DNA of 64,000 nt from Mansonella perstans (GCA_037074765.1 JBAMDO010000012.1:310001-374000), one strand, 5' to 3'; numbered from the stretch's first letter, positions 13,852 through 28,632 are shown. Program-made: numbers and translations. Notes: generated by a model not told the origin, from the letters alone.

Positions 13852-16800
13852 ATGGATGTCAAAAGATCGAACACTAGTGGCAAATTCTGGAACCTTTATA
13901 GTTTTGCTGACAGAGTTGATATTCAGGTGAGTAATGTTTTATTATTAAATATCTCTTTTTGTTGTTTCTGGCTTTAACATGAACTTCCCATTTATTAATG
14001 TTGTCTTTCCTTAAACATAAATTCTCCCAAACATTCGATTTCATCCGTAATGCTAAGTATCAGCTTTACAGTTAATGATAATTGGACTGGTTTTGGCAGT
14101 TGTGCAAGCTATCCTCTTGCCTTTTGTATGGCTTGTGATGGGCGATTTCGTTTCACTTTCCATCGTTCGTGAGGTATACATAGTTTTTAGTATCAAATGA
14201 AATCTAACTTGATAAGTCAAAATTGTATAAATTTTTAGAAATTTCATAGAATTCTCATTATTATGGGGAGAATATGATGAACCCGTAATAAGAAACAACC
14301 GGTAAAATGTTCGAGGGAAATAAGATTTCAAGAGCCAATAATTAATGGTTTTGTTCTGCACCGAAATTTGTATAGAATTTGCCGATTTTTTTATAATTTG
14401 GAAATATTGTAAGGTATGGAGGTCTTTACTTCGGGCAGCTTTACTGTGGAAATCCTTTATTATGTCAAAGCTTTACGCAAGCAGTCAAACGGGTCGAGAT
14501 TTCCTTTCTCGTAAATTCACGTCGTCAAATTACGCTTAATAGTAACTAGAAGAATGAATCTATGATGTTCATGCACGTCGCATTAAAACTTAACATAAGA
14601 AATAATATAATGACTTCATTTGTTTTACGATATTTATAAGAACAAATGTTGTTTTACTTTTAAAATATGTTTTTAAAAAACTTTCCTGCCAGCCATTTCA
14701 TGCTCTGTAATATCCTGCTTACTTTAACAAATCATAGTTAAAATTCAAACTTTTATCAAAGGATTCAATCATTTTTTAAGTGAATTTTAAAATCAACTAA
14801 GATCTGAAACTGAAAAAAAAAAATGACTGGAACTGGAAATTTCAAATGATTTTGATGTCATCACTGTTCTTTTGCTTTTTTTTTTTTTTTTTATAAATCT
14901 TGTTAAAAGAATAAAAAAAACTAGAAAATAGAAATTAAAAACGCAGCAAAGTTTAATTCCTAGCAACAATTTTCTCACAATTTCTCGTAAATGTGCGATA
15001 AGGTATTAAAGCAGAAGTAAACGAAGAAATTAAAATTCTTTTCTTGATCGAATTAAATTGGGCGCTTCATTCTTTGGTCATTAGAAGAGATGACAACAAC
15101 AATATCGTTTGATCTATTTCTGGAATGAACTTTTGTTACGAGTTTAATTAACAGACACGCAATCAGCGACTTGACTGTCACCACACTAATCAGTATGCTT
15201 ACAGGACATCTCATTAATTCCCATTAATTAAATTGTTGAAATGTACGAGGAATATCCTTCCATTATACAGAAGAAATAGTTTACACTTGCTGTACGAGTG
15301 ACATAACTGTACCACAAAGTGATGAACTCCAGTTATTTCAGTCATTCCAGTCACTCTAACTCTCGATACGATTTTCTCAATTCTTCCGTTAACCATGAAC
15401 ATAGGGTGCTGTCCTTTCGCTGAAGGTCAAACATAGAGGTCAAATATTCTAGATAGTGCGATGCTTGCCGATTAAGACAGCACTAGTAACAAAAGAAAAT
15501 TTAAGCTCAAGCATTTGAAAAAAAGCAGTTCAATGGGGTTTGATAAGCATTGGCAGAATTTCAAGGATTGTCTAATTGGTACTTTCGCGTATACGTATTT
15601 GACTGTTGCGCAGAAGAACTGAAAATTCTTGCGGAAACTAAAACTAAGAAGAACGAGACTCTGAGCTTTGATTCAAAACATTTCAGTTGACAATTCAAAA
15701 TGCCAATTCTTTTTGATATTTGAAACGAAATATAAGATTTGATGTGAAATGTGAAATGTAAAAAAAAAAATGTCTTTTTTGGTCTCTAGTCGAGATACGG
15801 CATGACATTAAATTACATGACGAAACCGGTTACTGGTACGTGCTTTGACGATATTGAAATCCAATACGTACATTTCAATCATTAATTAGTAGTTTGCTTT
15901 ACAACAAAAAAGCAATTAACAAAGAATTTTATTAATTGATTTCAGCAGTATAAACTGGAGAAGACGCAACATTTCGGAAAATTTGATTCAAGCAGAACTG
16001 GAATCAGCTTAAACAACAATGATAGTTTCCGTTCTTTCAACTTAACCAACTCTCCCGAGATTCCGGCACGACAATCCCAAATAGATGCGCAATTTGAATA
16101 TTCTGCTACACCGGCTTTTGTTATGATGCTATCGTTGTCGATGGCCACATTTATTGCTGCTTTTTTTCAGGTAAAACCATTCTCCTCATGATTTTTTAGC
16201 ATATTTGATAGTGACAAGACAATGAACATCATTGAAAGTGAATTTGAGACATTTGTATTCTATCTCGAATTCAGCCCAGTAAATAAAACTTGATTTGACC
16301 TAATATCAGTAGCAATTTTTTGCAATTATTTCATTACAATTTTATTGATAGCAGTCACTCCGAGGTTTCAATTTCAATTCTCTTATCGCTAATGGAAACA
16401 ATAATTTAATCAATAATTTATTTGATTTGCGTTGTACTCAAATTTTGTTTTCGTTAAGCTTATGTTTCTTATTAGACACTTGAAGTAATAGTTTCACTAA
16501 GTAATTGAAAATCATTGATGATTATTCCAGCGTTTAGCTTGGGAAGTGTCTGGTATTAGGCAAGTTTTCCGAGTTAAAAAAGCTTACATTCGAAAATTAT
16601 TGCATATGGATGTCGCATGGCTTGAATCCCGACATTCCGGACATGTAGCTTCTATGCTGCATGAGTGAGTTAATTTTGTCACGCCATTTTTGATGTTATT
16701 TATTTCATTCGTAAATTCTCGAATGTGTGGATTTTTGAGAATATATGCTCATTTTTCGCTTTACTAAGTATGTCTTCGAAAAATCTTAAGTTTTCCTTTC

Positions 16801-19800
16801 ATCTTATTTAAAAAACATTTTCTTACTTCTGAAAATTTATATCATTTAAAAACATATATCGCAGCTATTATGTCACGTTTTAGTCACGCAGATTCGATAT
16901 ATCAAGGTATTGCTGATCACGTTCCCATGGTTATCTTCATTTGTGCATATTTATTAGTCACCTCTTCAGTTTGTTTCTACATCCAATGGGACGTGACCTT
17001 AGTGATGTTCGCCGCACTACCATTACTTATTGGAACAAGGCTTATTTTTAGCAAAGTTCAATTTTTGACTTTATTTTTTCTTCTGTGATATATTGTCATG
17101 AAAGTGTTGTTATGGAACGTTATGGAACGAACTTCAGTCACAGTAAACACTAGTCGAAATGTATTCTACGATGTTTTTTTGTCTTCCAACATAATTTAAT
17201 TTTTGTCACCCTTTTAATAAACTTCAAATTAGAAATCAGATAAATGGAGTAGGGAAAGGTGGACATGTCTAAAAACATACAACAAACTTCTTCCTTTTCA
17301 TTTATTCCTTCCACTGGTTTTTTAGTGGTTTTGTAAAACTCGTGATGAGGAACAGAAATTAGTGGCCAAGATGACGAATTTGGTACAGGAGACATTCTCA
17401 TGCATACGAGCTGTTATCGCATTTGCTGCTCAAAAACAAACAATCAATAAGTGAGAAAAACTGGTTGTCTATTTTCTAAAATTCATCCATTATTTTAGAA
17501 GCATATTGTAGTAATGCCAATTTTCTTCAAGTTTTCAACAGTTTTAGATACGAGCGATTAACAATCGAACTGAACCGAATGACGGAACAGCGTCTTACGG
17601 CGTCATCAATTTACGACGCACTTGCACAGGTAACTTAGGTATTTATATATAAATATATGTGCCATTAATCAGATGAAAGTTGCTTCTTTAAATTTCACAT
17701 TTTTCTTCTGATTGATAATGCATATAACTTTTCATCTTTATTTGTGTATTATTGGAAGTTAAATGCGCCACTCGATTGAAATTTGATAATAAAACAGAAG
17801 CAAGTTGGCAAATTGCTTTAAAATAAAATTCAATTTCTTATATGATAGCTTTAAATACTATAGTTATTCAAATAAAATTCAATTTCTTTTATGATAGCTG
17901 TAAATACTATATGTAAATACTATAGAATGAGAAGTAAAAGTATGACGATGACTTTTTTTTAAATTAATATTTTTAGGTTCTACTAACTGAATTCATTTTT
18001 ACCGCAGCTTTATGTTATGGCATGTGGCGCGTTAATGATGCCAATCCAGGTCGCCTTGCTGCAGTATGTTGATAAATCATGCAGTAATCTGTAATTCTAT
18101 ATTAGCATTAGTGAAACAATCGTAGAGTCCACGCTTTCATGAAAGATAAGCACTGTGACCATGCATAAATTCTCATGTACGTTAGGTTTTGACTGTCCTG
18201 TGTTTATATAATCATTTAGCTAGCGATCAACATGCTGTACATGTGTGTTACGTCGATCAGCATCGGTTTCCACATGACTGGTGCTTCGACTGCTCGACGA
18301 AATGCTAATGAAATGAATGCGATTTTAGTTGAGACACCAAATATTGAGTGTTACATCAATAAGCATAGTGAAAGTATGTTGGCGCCACGTGGACATGGTG
18401 CTATTGAATTCAAGGACATCAGTTTTGCATATCCAAGCAGGCCTGATATCGAGGTATGGCATATTAATTATCGGATGTTTTAGAGTGCTCAAATTAAGAT
18501 ATCCGGTCATTCCATTTCTCTTGCATTATTTAGATTAATGCGCAGAATTTTGTAAGCATGAAATTTGAGAACTACAGGTACTCAAAGGAATATCGCTTAC
18601 TGTATCAGCAGGTGAACATGTCGCGATTGTTGGACCAAGTGGATCTGGTAAAAGTACAATAACAGCACTAATGTTGCGATTTTATGATCCGACCAATGGA
18701 ACCGTTGGTATTTTTGAAGCTTTTGCGAATTGAATGTCACTTTATATAATAGAGTTGAATTTTCTTTATACATGGAATGTCACTCTTTCTTTTGTATAAT
18801 TATATGTTAATCACAGATTACTTTGGACGATGTAAATTTGAAAAAACTTAATCCGGACAATTTGCGTGCTCAGCTTGGTTTAGTCAGTCAAGAACCAGTA
18901 CTTTTTGATGGTTTGTATTGATAATGATCACTGCTTTATTGAATCAATAGTAGAAGTTTTATTGTTAACGGTGAATATGAAAATAATTTGTTTTCGAAAT
19001 TGAAAAAAACATAGATCTTGTTTTATTTATTTCTATCTTCACAGGTACAATAAGTGATAATATTCGATATGGACGTTTGAATGCAACACAGGCAGAAATT
19101 AATGAAGCAGCTCGAAAAGCAGAAGCTTGGCAGTTCATTTGTGCCTTACCTGAAGGCATGAAAACTCGTGTTGGCGACAGGTTCATTTCATTTATTTTAA
19201 GCTAAAATTTTTTTATCAAAGTAATTATGAATATTATATCTGCATACTTGTGACTGACTGACTGACTGAACTTTCAACTTGTTCATTAAAAATACAAGTT
19301 CTTTACCAATATTAAATGATCAGTCTTATTTTTTCGTTTTTTTTTTGAAACTGTTTAGAAGTTTCACCTGGAAATTGATATTCGATAAAATAAATTTGTT
19401 AAGCGTAAGTTTCGTATTTAATTTTTTTCATATTTTGAGAGGTCTGCAGCTATCTGGTGGTCAGAAGCAGCGTGTAGCTATTGCACGTGCAGTAATCCGT
19501 GATCCATCTGTGATGATATTTGATGAAGCAACCTCGGCACTGGATACTAAGCACGAAGTTGAGGTGCAAAGAGCTATTGACGCAGCCAGCCAAGGTGTTA
19601 CTACCATCACAATAGCGCATCGGTAACGTCATATTTAGCTGAATATGTTGTGAAAAATTGCATCGTTCAGCTGAAAAGAGAGTGGGAATATTCTGTATTT
19701 TATATCAGCCAGTGAAAGGACATCATGCTTTATTCGTTACTAGAGTGGATCTAGTAATTCTAATTGAAAAATTACTCCTATAGTGATCTTAGCTAAAGAA

Positions 19801-22800
19801 ATAATCTACAACATTCTACTCCTTTTCCTTTGATTTTTGACATTAGCTTAGCCAATAATCAAACCTGTGAAATGATAAACTGAAACATGCCATACATGTT
19901 AATCCACCTTATCTTGTTTGCTCAGAAATCCATTTTAACTTGAAATACTAACAGATTTCTAAAGGTTAATAATAAATCTAATTGTTTGCCCTTTGCTATG
20001 GACTGATTCCGGAGGTTTCGAAATTAGTGAATTAGTCACTTAGATTATACTTTGCATGAGACAATTAACTTCCACAAATCGTGTTGCAAAAATAAAAATA
20101 GAAAATATCTCTGAGATCTGCATATGAAAGTGCATTTACGGAAATGGATTCTCATCATTTCTTCTTTGACATAACTGGCTGACCTTTGTTTAAAGCTACA
20201 ACAATCGTTCAGCTGCCATATCCGACAAAATACTTTGAACGAAAAATCCGATCGACAGTATAACTGTTGACCTTATGGTAGGAAATGGAAATATGCTAGA
20301 CCATTGACCATATTTCTCTCATTGCCGTCTTGTAAGAATCACAAATTCGAGAAGATGCGACGTAGAACTTCGCCAAATATAACACAAGCTGGAAGACTAA
20401 TCCGCTGAAGCAAGTGACGCAGATAAAGATGATTGAGAAGCCGGAAAGCATCGGAAGCAATATCTCTCGGTGGTTTTGGGTACTAGTTTCAACGGGAGAC
20501 GATTTATATTGAGTAGGACTTGAAACCTGTGACATACAGGTCTTATAAATTCTCGGGATTTATTTTCTACAAAATGTGGTTGAAGCGAAAAATTTCGCGT
20601 GGATATTTTGTTTAATCAGATATCAATTAATAACTTGTTAATATCGAGAACGATTCCAATGTTCGACAGGATGTGCAGAAGAGCTAGAAGAGAGTGCGTA
20701 CCTTCGAAATTTCAAAAGAAAGATATGAAAAAAAATTTTCAAGAAAGGTGTGAATTGATATTCGCATTTACTTTATAAAGAAGTCAAGAATCGCAATATC
20801 ATGTGTAGAACGGTACTGCTGATATCAAAAAGATGGCTAAGGTTAAAAATTTTTACTTGGAGGTTATTCAGGAAAGCTATTTTACAAAATCATGGCAAGT
20901 ATCTTCAAAACTTAATTACGTCTGCTATCTGCAATATATCGTTGCCTGAAGCATGTAGAATTTCACAGACAAAAGAGAGGAAGCAAGAATCCTATGAATT
21001 TCAAAGTTATGTGAACTAGAGATTAAGTTATCATAAATAGCTCAATCATTCAGGTCGATTTGAAGGATCAAACGAAACAGTTCGGTTCGAATCATGCTCT
21101 TCTCGTTTTGCTGATACTTAAAAAAGGTAGCAAAACATGTCGGGCAGTAAATTATTGCTGAGTGAGTGGAAACAGTTAAGGATTTAGAAGATATTTCCAG
21201 AGCTCAGAAATGCTGTGTCTTGAAATACAAGTTACTTGTTAGAGTTACTATAATCACCGTTGAAAGGTGAAGTATATTTGTGTCTGTAAGTATCTGCATC
21301 AATCGTTGTTTTTACTATCTCTGTATCAGCATTCTTATCGTAACTTTTGAGTCATTTTTTCGCTTTCCTCGCTTTATTTGTATCCTAAATTCCCTCAGTA
21401 TTTGTTCAGAAGAATCTCAACAGGGATTTTTGAAATATGTCCATTTTCTGAAACAAACTTGCACCAGTCCTATTTACTATCATCTCGGTACCTTCGGTGG
21501 TGAAAAAAATGAATTACTATCAATATCTTCTACAATAAATCTCAGCTGTATTTCAGATTGAGCACTGTGCGAAATGCTGATCGTATTATCGTTCTAGAAA
21601 ATGGACAAATTGTAGAAGAAGGAAGTCCAGAAGAATTGCTGGCCAACAAAGACGGTAAATTTCACCGAATGTATAATGATCAGAAATTCGATTCTTTGAC
21701 CGCCGATAAATTGGCAGCAAATCCACGCGTACGGTCGAAAGTTTCCCTGGCTGCTCATTTTTCTATGATGCCTTCAGATTTTATCGTAGGTTCCTGTCAT
21801 TTCTTTTTGGGTCCTTTGCCTTAAATGACAGTTACAGAGCTTTTCGCGTGAAAAGGATTTGCTAAAAATTGGAACTAATTGAATCACAATTATTCTTCGA
21901 TTCAACCAATGTCATAGATTTAACAAACTTTCCTTCTTACTTTAACACATAACATTCAAATTTGGCACTAATGGATAGTATTTCATGATGCCGAAACATA
22001 TCGTCGTGCATGGGCTCGTTCATCGCTGGGTGCTCATAAAAGACTTGGCAAATCATATTCTGTGCTCAGTGCTGATCGTGCAAAATTAGCCCTGCCTGTA
22101 ATGTCGAAGAAACGAAGTCGAATGGATACACCGTTTAAGACAAATATTATGGAAGTAGCAATGGATGATAAAGATTACGATGATGAAAACTGGGTAAAGC
22201 TTTCGAGCCTTTAATACCATCCGCTTCTCACTATATAATTTTTATTCATGCCAAGAATTGTTGAGCATGATTATGTGCCACTAACTCCCTAAGAAGTTTA
22301 CCGAACTAACTTTGCCAGCAATATTTTTGGTAGATGATTTCCTTGATAAAAATTTTTTGTATATATGTTATTGAATTTGATAGGATTATTGTTTCTCTAA
22401 TATAAAATGAAACTGTTGAATGAAATTTCTCTAAATAATCTTTTATAATCTGAAAATTATTACGACAATTGATCGTTTCTTTTTTCAAAAAGTCATTAAT
22501 AGTGCCATCTTAATGAGTTTTGTTGAAGGATTTGTTTAAACTGTAACATTTAGAGAGAAGTATACTGTACCCTTTAAATATTTAAGTTACCTGGAAAAAC
22601 AACAAATTTCAATGCCATTTGGAATCTCATTAAAAGCTACAGAGAAGGTTATTCACATTTGAGTGTAGCTATTCCAGTAACAATTCTGCGAGGATTTTTT
22701 TTCTTGCTTGTTTGCTTCGAAGTTTCATCAGTACTTGAGGTAAATCTGTTTTTTTCTTGCTTTTCGATATCCTTTTTTTGCCAAACCTTACAAATTTTTT

Positions 22801-25800
22801 TAAATGATTCGCTACACAAACGATTTTGTTAGTGTATCTTCCATGTTTTTCTGTTTGCTCGATTCATCTCTGCTTCAAGTTATCCAATGAATTAAATTAT
22901 TAATTTTCAGATAGCACTAGCTCCTAAAGAAGAAATAGCACAACAAGTGTTTATTACTGCAGCAGTTTATACAGCTCTGATCATTATTAAAACAATGTTT
23001 GAGGCAGTCGGAGTATTTTTAAATTAACTTCATTTTAATAAATTCTAGCAACATTATTCTGTAGTTTTCCAAGTTTTAGATCTGGTCGTATTTTATCCTG
23101 TTACATTACATTATATTATTTTTTACAGCAATCACTCTAAGATGGAAGATTTTGACATTAAATTTAATTATGCAAATTTCATGTTGCGTCATTTCATAAA
23201 TATTCCAGCGTTTATTCATCGCATTGTATGGACATGGTTTTTGTGGATACTTGCGGAACAAAATGTTTCGGAAGATACTGAGACATGGTGCCGCTTATTT
23301 TGATGAAGAAGCCAACACACCCGGAAGATTGGTTCATAAACTAATGTCTGACACTGCGACACTTAACCGGGTGATCAAGTTCATGCGTTATAGGTCACTT
23401 ACTGATAGGATAAAAAGTGATCTTTTGAGTGTTGTAATGACACGAATCCAGCTTGAACCTGTCATATAATTACAATCTTTGGTACTTTTATCTGAATTAT
23501 TTATAGTTTTGTATAGTTTTTATTGAGCAGCAAGCATATTGTTACCTTAATTTCAGACTCTTGGCGATAAATTAGATTTGCTTCTTCCTGCAGTTATATG
23601 CTCCACGGTATCGGTTACTATTGCATTACTAATAAACTGGAAGCTAGCGCTCATCTGCGGTTTTCAGTTTCCAGCTTTTTTCATCTTTCGTCTAGTAGAG
23701 TTACGAGAAACAAGTAAGCGGCAACGACAAATGGCCGAACAAGAGAAGAAAGCTGCCAATGTTTGAATTTTTCGAACAAATTTTAATTTTTGCAAAATAA
23801 AATTTTTGTTTTTCCAGCCAATGATGCAAAAAAAAGGCATTATTTACCATATGTTCTGTTTGCTAATGGAATCACATTAGTGCTATTTCATGAAATATGC
23901 CTATCATTTTCAGCTAGCAACTGCGGTATTATCGAATATGAGTACAATTAAAGCTTATACTCTGCAGGAGCATTTCAACAGTATTTTCTACGACACGTTA
24001 AAACCTTTACAGAAGTAAACTGCTAAAGTCTATCAGCATAATCAAAATGCAATTAATATTATATATTGTCTCTTTTACAGCATTATTAATAGCAATAAAT
24101 TAAATACCTTTCATTAGTAACAATTTTATTTCCAGCACCATGAAACGGCAGTCTTGCATAAGTTCGTTTGTATTTGCTTGTCAATTCTCTTTCACATATA
24201 TTCTCATTGCAGTAACGCTATATTTTGGAAAAATCATGATGTTAAGTAATGAAATTACGCCTTTCAATTATTTAAGGTTTGAAATATTTATTATCCAAAA
24301 GTTCTGTAAGTGAATGTACAAAATCTAATTTTGATCATCAATCAGATAAGAATGCTTTATATCTGACTTTTGAGAATTTAAAAACGTTGGTAAATTTAGC
24401 ATGCATTACAAGAAATACGACATTACAATGATTCGTTTATCTTAAAATACCAGTACAGGGTTGTGTTATTGACGCAGTTCGGTGCCAATTTTATCAGTCA
24501 GCTGATAGCATCAGTGAATGATATATCAAAAGCACGAGTGGCGTCAGGAAACATTCTCAATGTCATTAAGGAAGCTGCCGTTGATATGAACAACCTGAGT
24601 GATGAGGGACTGCGACCGGTTAGTCCTCAAATTTGGCTTTTATAAAAAAGAAGCCTTAAATATCTTACAGTTATGAGGATCTTTGAGAATGTTCAGAGTC
24701 TATCCTGATGATTACGAAAATTATTTTTTTGTTAACGAGTCAATAAAGTATGTCTAACCATTTTGTTTAAGGTATGCGCGCTTTCTATTTAATCGCCTGA
24801 ATTCCTGTATTTGGTATATAAAAGTATATTTAAAAAAGAAATTTATCTTAGAAAACCACTGCTCGATTAACACTAAAAAATGTTGAATTTCGTTACCCAT
24901 CTCGGCCTCTTTATCCTGTACTTCGCAATCTTACTTTGAAGGTAATATTTCTTGTTATGGAACAATTGCGAATTTTCTCTGTTAGAATGGTTTAAATTAT
25001 TTATTAAGCTTTTTAAATCATTAAATTTAAATTTACCTAATGAAAGACCAAATTGAAAAAAACAATGGGATGCTATCAACAGATGTTTTAGGTTCGACCA
25101 GGTGATTCAGTAGCTATAGTAGGTCCATCAGGTTCTGGGAAAAGTTCCATTCTAGCACTGTTTCAGCGCATGTACAACACGACGAAAGGAGAAGTGGCAC
25201 GTTGAATTGTTTCAGTTTTCTTCATTATGAAGTTCTCTTGAAAATAATTTAATTGAATTTAAAAAAATGAAAAGAATTCTTAGAATGAGCAAGAATTTCC
25301 AGCTCCTTGACAATTACGACGTAAAACAAATCAATCCGGCATACTTAAGACGTGTCGTTGTTTCGGTTGGACAGGAACCAACTCTCTTTTCATTTACAAT
25401 TCGTGAAAATATTGGTGATTGTTTTTGTATTGGGAACATTTTTCATATTTATATGCAATATTTTTAATGTACACTAAAATTAGACAAATAATTATGTAAG
25501 ACTTGCCATATATAACAAGCATTCAAAATAAGTTTCTGTTCAAAATAAGAAACTTTGCAAAAGGCAGCTTTCTGGGAACGATTAGTTAACTTAGTTGAGA
25601 AAAATAAAAACATGGTGAAGTTTTGCTTTTCGTTCATTTCATTCATTCTTTCGCATAAAAATTTTAATTAACAGGCTTATAGTGTTGAACAAAAGAAGAC
25701 TTCTGAATTCACCTTTTCTCTCGAAATTGATCTTGGAAAAAGAAAATTTTCAAAAGTGTATTGTTTTTATAGGCTATGGCCTGCCGGAAGATGAAGCAAC

Positions 25801-26850
25801 TGAAGAGAAGATCGTAGAGGCAGCCAAAATCGCAAATATACATGAGTTTATTTTATCATTGCCGCAAGTAAGCGCTTAAAAATAGGTATAAAATGGACCT
25901 TGAATTATAACGAATTCAAATATTTAAGAACTCATTAGCTTTGTTTGTTAATCATCTTTACGTATTTGATACAAAATAATTCTTGAACTTACATATGCAA
26001 CGTTAGGGCTATGATACCGAAGTTGGTGAATTTGGTGCTCAACTTTCTGGGGGCCAGAGACAAAGAATTGCGATTGCTCGAGCAATAATACGAGAGCCTC
26101 GGGTGCTGCTATTAGACGAAGCGACTGCCGCTCTCGACACAGCAAGTGAAAAGGTTTGATAGGAATGCACTTATCCGAGACTCCTTTGTTTTTTCTTTTT
26201 GGTTTTACAAATTCATTTAAATCTATACTGAAGAAACTGCCTTTGGGAATATAGAAGGAGTTACCAACACTTCATAATTTTAAATATCTTTTTATAGGCA
26301 GTGCAGAGTGCTCTCGAATCAGTCAGCAAAAATTGTACTTGCATTTACGGTAAGTTAATCTGATTTAAATATATATAAAGAAAATAAGTAAAGAATACAA
26401 AGAAAACAACAAGGTGGCACATTTTTAATTGAACTTATCATGAGGAAACTGATTATTATACAGTTGAAGAAAGAGCTGCTTAGAGAGACAGATATAATCT
26501 AATGAACTGATAAATATTACTGGTAGGATGAATTTGTGTTGTGCACAAAAATTTTTTCAGTAGCGCATCGTTTGTCGTCTATAAGATCAGTGAACAAGAT
26601 CTATGTATTAGTTGATGGCGAGATTGCTGAACAAGGTTTACTTTTTTTGTTTACAAATAAAGTTAAGGAAGTTTTTGATAGCATGAAGATCTGAGGTACT
26701 TTTTCAGTTTGTCCTCACAATGGACTAACGATATCAGAATCTTAAAACTATATCAACTTGCCTTATATTATTAGTATTTTTACAGGTACGCATCAAGAAC
26801 TTATGGAAGAAAAAGGTTTGTACTATGAGATGAATCAATCAGAAATTTGA
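13852..26850 (+). CDS. P-glycoprotein, full-length ABCB-type multidrug transporter
   Basis: Thirty exons encode about 1329 residues, the usual size for a full P-glycoprotein: 13852-13926, 14072-14173, 15946-16170, 16531-16664, 16884-17055, 17326-17450, 17548-17629, 17977-18063, 18220-18453, 18578-18707, 18817-18910, 19045-19180, 19440-19622, 21557-21789, 21979-22193, 22587-22739, 22911-23012, 23209-23370, 23557-23760, 23914-24014, 24136-24276, 24459-24618, 24852-24941, 25092-25196, 25303-25414, 25773-25867, 26007-26153, 26298-26349, 26561-26635, 26786-26850. NBD1 has Walker [10 protein letters not shown] (about 431), VSQEP Q-loop, [13 protein letters not shown] and the AHR switch. NBD2 has GPSGSGKSS (about 1124), [19 protein letters not shown] and AHR; its D-loop reads AALD instead of SALD. 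Two blocks of membrane helices precede the NBDs, and the first extracellular loop carries an NLT sequon. It should be an ATP-driven plasma-membrane exporter of hydrophobic compounds; this class is studied for macrocyclic-lactone resistance in nematodes. Intron 10 cannot be spliced in frame with canonical sites (see findings), and intron 24 uses a GC donor. Confidence 0.93.
17821..17925. repeat. 49-bp tandem duplication in a P-glycoprotein intron
   Basis: The block at 17821-17869 recurs at 17870-17925 with small changes; both begin AAATAAAATTCAATTTCTT. It lies in the intron between the exons ending 17629 and starting 17977. Confidence 0.75.
25092..25303 (+). other. GC-AG intron in NBD2 (donor after 25196)
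   Basis: After the exon for the NBD2 Walker A motif, only a donor GTG|GCACGT at 25196/25197 keeps frame with the TTCCAG acceptor at 25302. The GT three bases further on gives an immediate stop. The joined reading, ...KGEV then LLDNYDV..., matches NBD1 and P-glycoproteins in general. Confidence 0.7.
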
Positions 26851-28559
26851 TGAATTTGAAATTTTCAAATGATTTTCCTTTTTTTTTTGGTCGGAAATTG
26901 CTCATTAATAGATGCTGTGGCTGTGCTCGACTTGTTGTTCTCTTATAATTTTGAGATATTGATTCGTATTTTTTGATGGACCGATCATTTTTTATATATT
27001 TGTTTCGTATTCCAAAACCTCTCGCTTAGCAAGAATTGATTTTACGATGATATTTTGAAACTCTACAATTTTCCTGTTCATGCTGATGTACATTCTAGTT
27101 TCAATTAAATTTTGAATACTGAATGAATTTAACAAATTTTTCAAATATGGGTGGGATCTGCTAACTTATAAACTATGGAGGGAAAAGTTGAATTTCTGTA
27201 GATTTAAGGATTCATAAAATCAGCAAACTGAATCACACTATGAGGCTTTACGAATGAGATCAGGAAATTTCAAGACAGGAATCCTGCAAAAAAAAGTCAC
27301 CAAGTTCTTTTCTAAAGCCTTCACCTTTAAAGCGATAAAATTTGCAACTTCATTTCTCGAATTAACTGTTTGTTTGTAGCTAGAATAACCTTTTCTGTGA
27401 AAACCTCCGGTAAAAAAAGCAAAAAAAAAAAAAAAAAAATCATGAAAAAATGGAATTAAAGTCAGTTCATCAGAGGTACGCTTTTTAATTAAATATCCTT
27501 TAACTATTGCTCAATTTATTAATGCTGAAATTAGAAAGACATTTTGTTTTTGTCAAGCGTTCTTTGAACACACAAATCCAAATCCTACGAGAATATAAAT
27601 ATCTGTCTCACGTTAATTATCTAATAACTGATTCTTTTCATGATTTTAAAAAAAGGTGAAGAATTCATGAAATGGATAAAATTGATAAAGTGATAATAAA
27701 ATGAACAAACATAACATATTAAATAATAGTTCGCAGCTTTTCCAACAAATCTAAAGTAACCGATTTCTTTACTTCATGCTAGAAAAATTTTACACACTAA
27801 ATGCAAATTGAGAGAAGAATCTTTTTGCAAAACAATCTAACTGATTGAACTAATCTCTCGTTATTTTCATCTCAATAATTTTATGGTAAATTCAAAGAGT
27901 AAAATCAAAATTAACTTTAAATTAGGAATTAACGTCGAAAGTTTGGCATATGAATGCAATTCAAAATGCGCATAGCTTTCCGCAATTTCTTCAGCAAATG
28001 ATACAATTCTTTCGCTACTTCCTTCTCTCGATTATGAATGCATCGCAAATACAAAAAGTTTTCGACGATTGGATTTCTTGCTTAGAATCAATTCAATGTT
28101 TGATTATCATCTATCTTGGGTTCATTTTCTCAACTACTTTACAATAAGTACCATTAAAAACAACATTTCGGAAACAAAATTTGCTTTGCTATTTTAAAAG
28201 GAGTTATTTTCAATAGCATAGATTTGAAAAAAGAATGACAAAGCTTCTTTGTGAGCTTTTAACAAATAAGTCACCTTTAATTTTTTTTTTTGTTTTCAGA
28301 TTTGATGGCAAGCAAAATTCCTTTCCTTTAAATCATCTACAGTTGATTTGAAAAGTTAGTTGATTTATTTTCACTTCAAGATTTACAAGGTAACTTCGTT
28401 TACGTTATCATACATCTGTAGACGTTGATTTCTTCACGAATTTTTTCTACTGGAGGATGAGGAGGTAGGAGATTGTCGTACCACCCTTATTTTTGTGCTG
28501 TTCTAGACGTTAAAACTCAAGTGGTAGTTATTCGATTACGGTGCTTTTAAGAATAAATT

Positions 28560-28632
28560 TGGGTTGCTCAGTGGTTATTGGCATGCTAGGTGGTTGTTGG
28601 GTTGCTCGTTGGTTATTAGGTTGCTCGTTGGT
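28560..28632. repeat. Imperfect tandem repeat upstream of P0
   Basis: GGTTGCTC-x-GTTGG is repeated about four times with variation in a locally GT-rich block 260-330 bases upstream of the P0 start codon. Confidence 0.55.

Noticed and set aside
14053..14361. 102-codon minus-strand ORF
   Set aside because: It is the antisense shadow of P-glycoprotein exon 2 (first membrane helix).
16861..16883. Acceptor GCAG at 16861-16864 as start of P-glycoprotein exon 5
   Set aside because: It breaks the frame with the previous exon. The TTTTAG acceptor at 16883 restores phase and gives [19 protein letters not shown] with the family's normal spacing.
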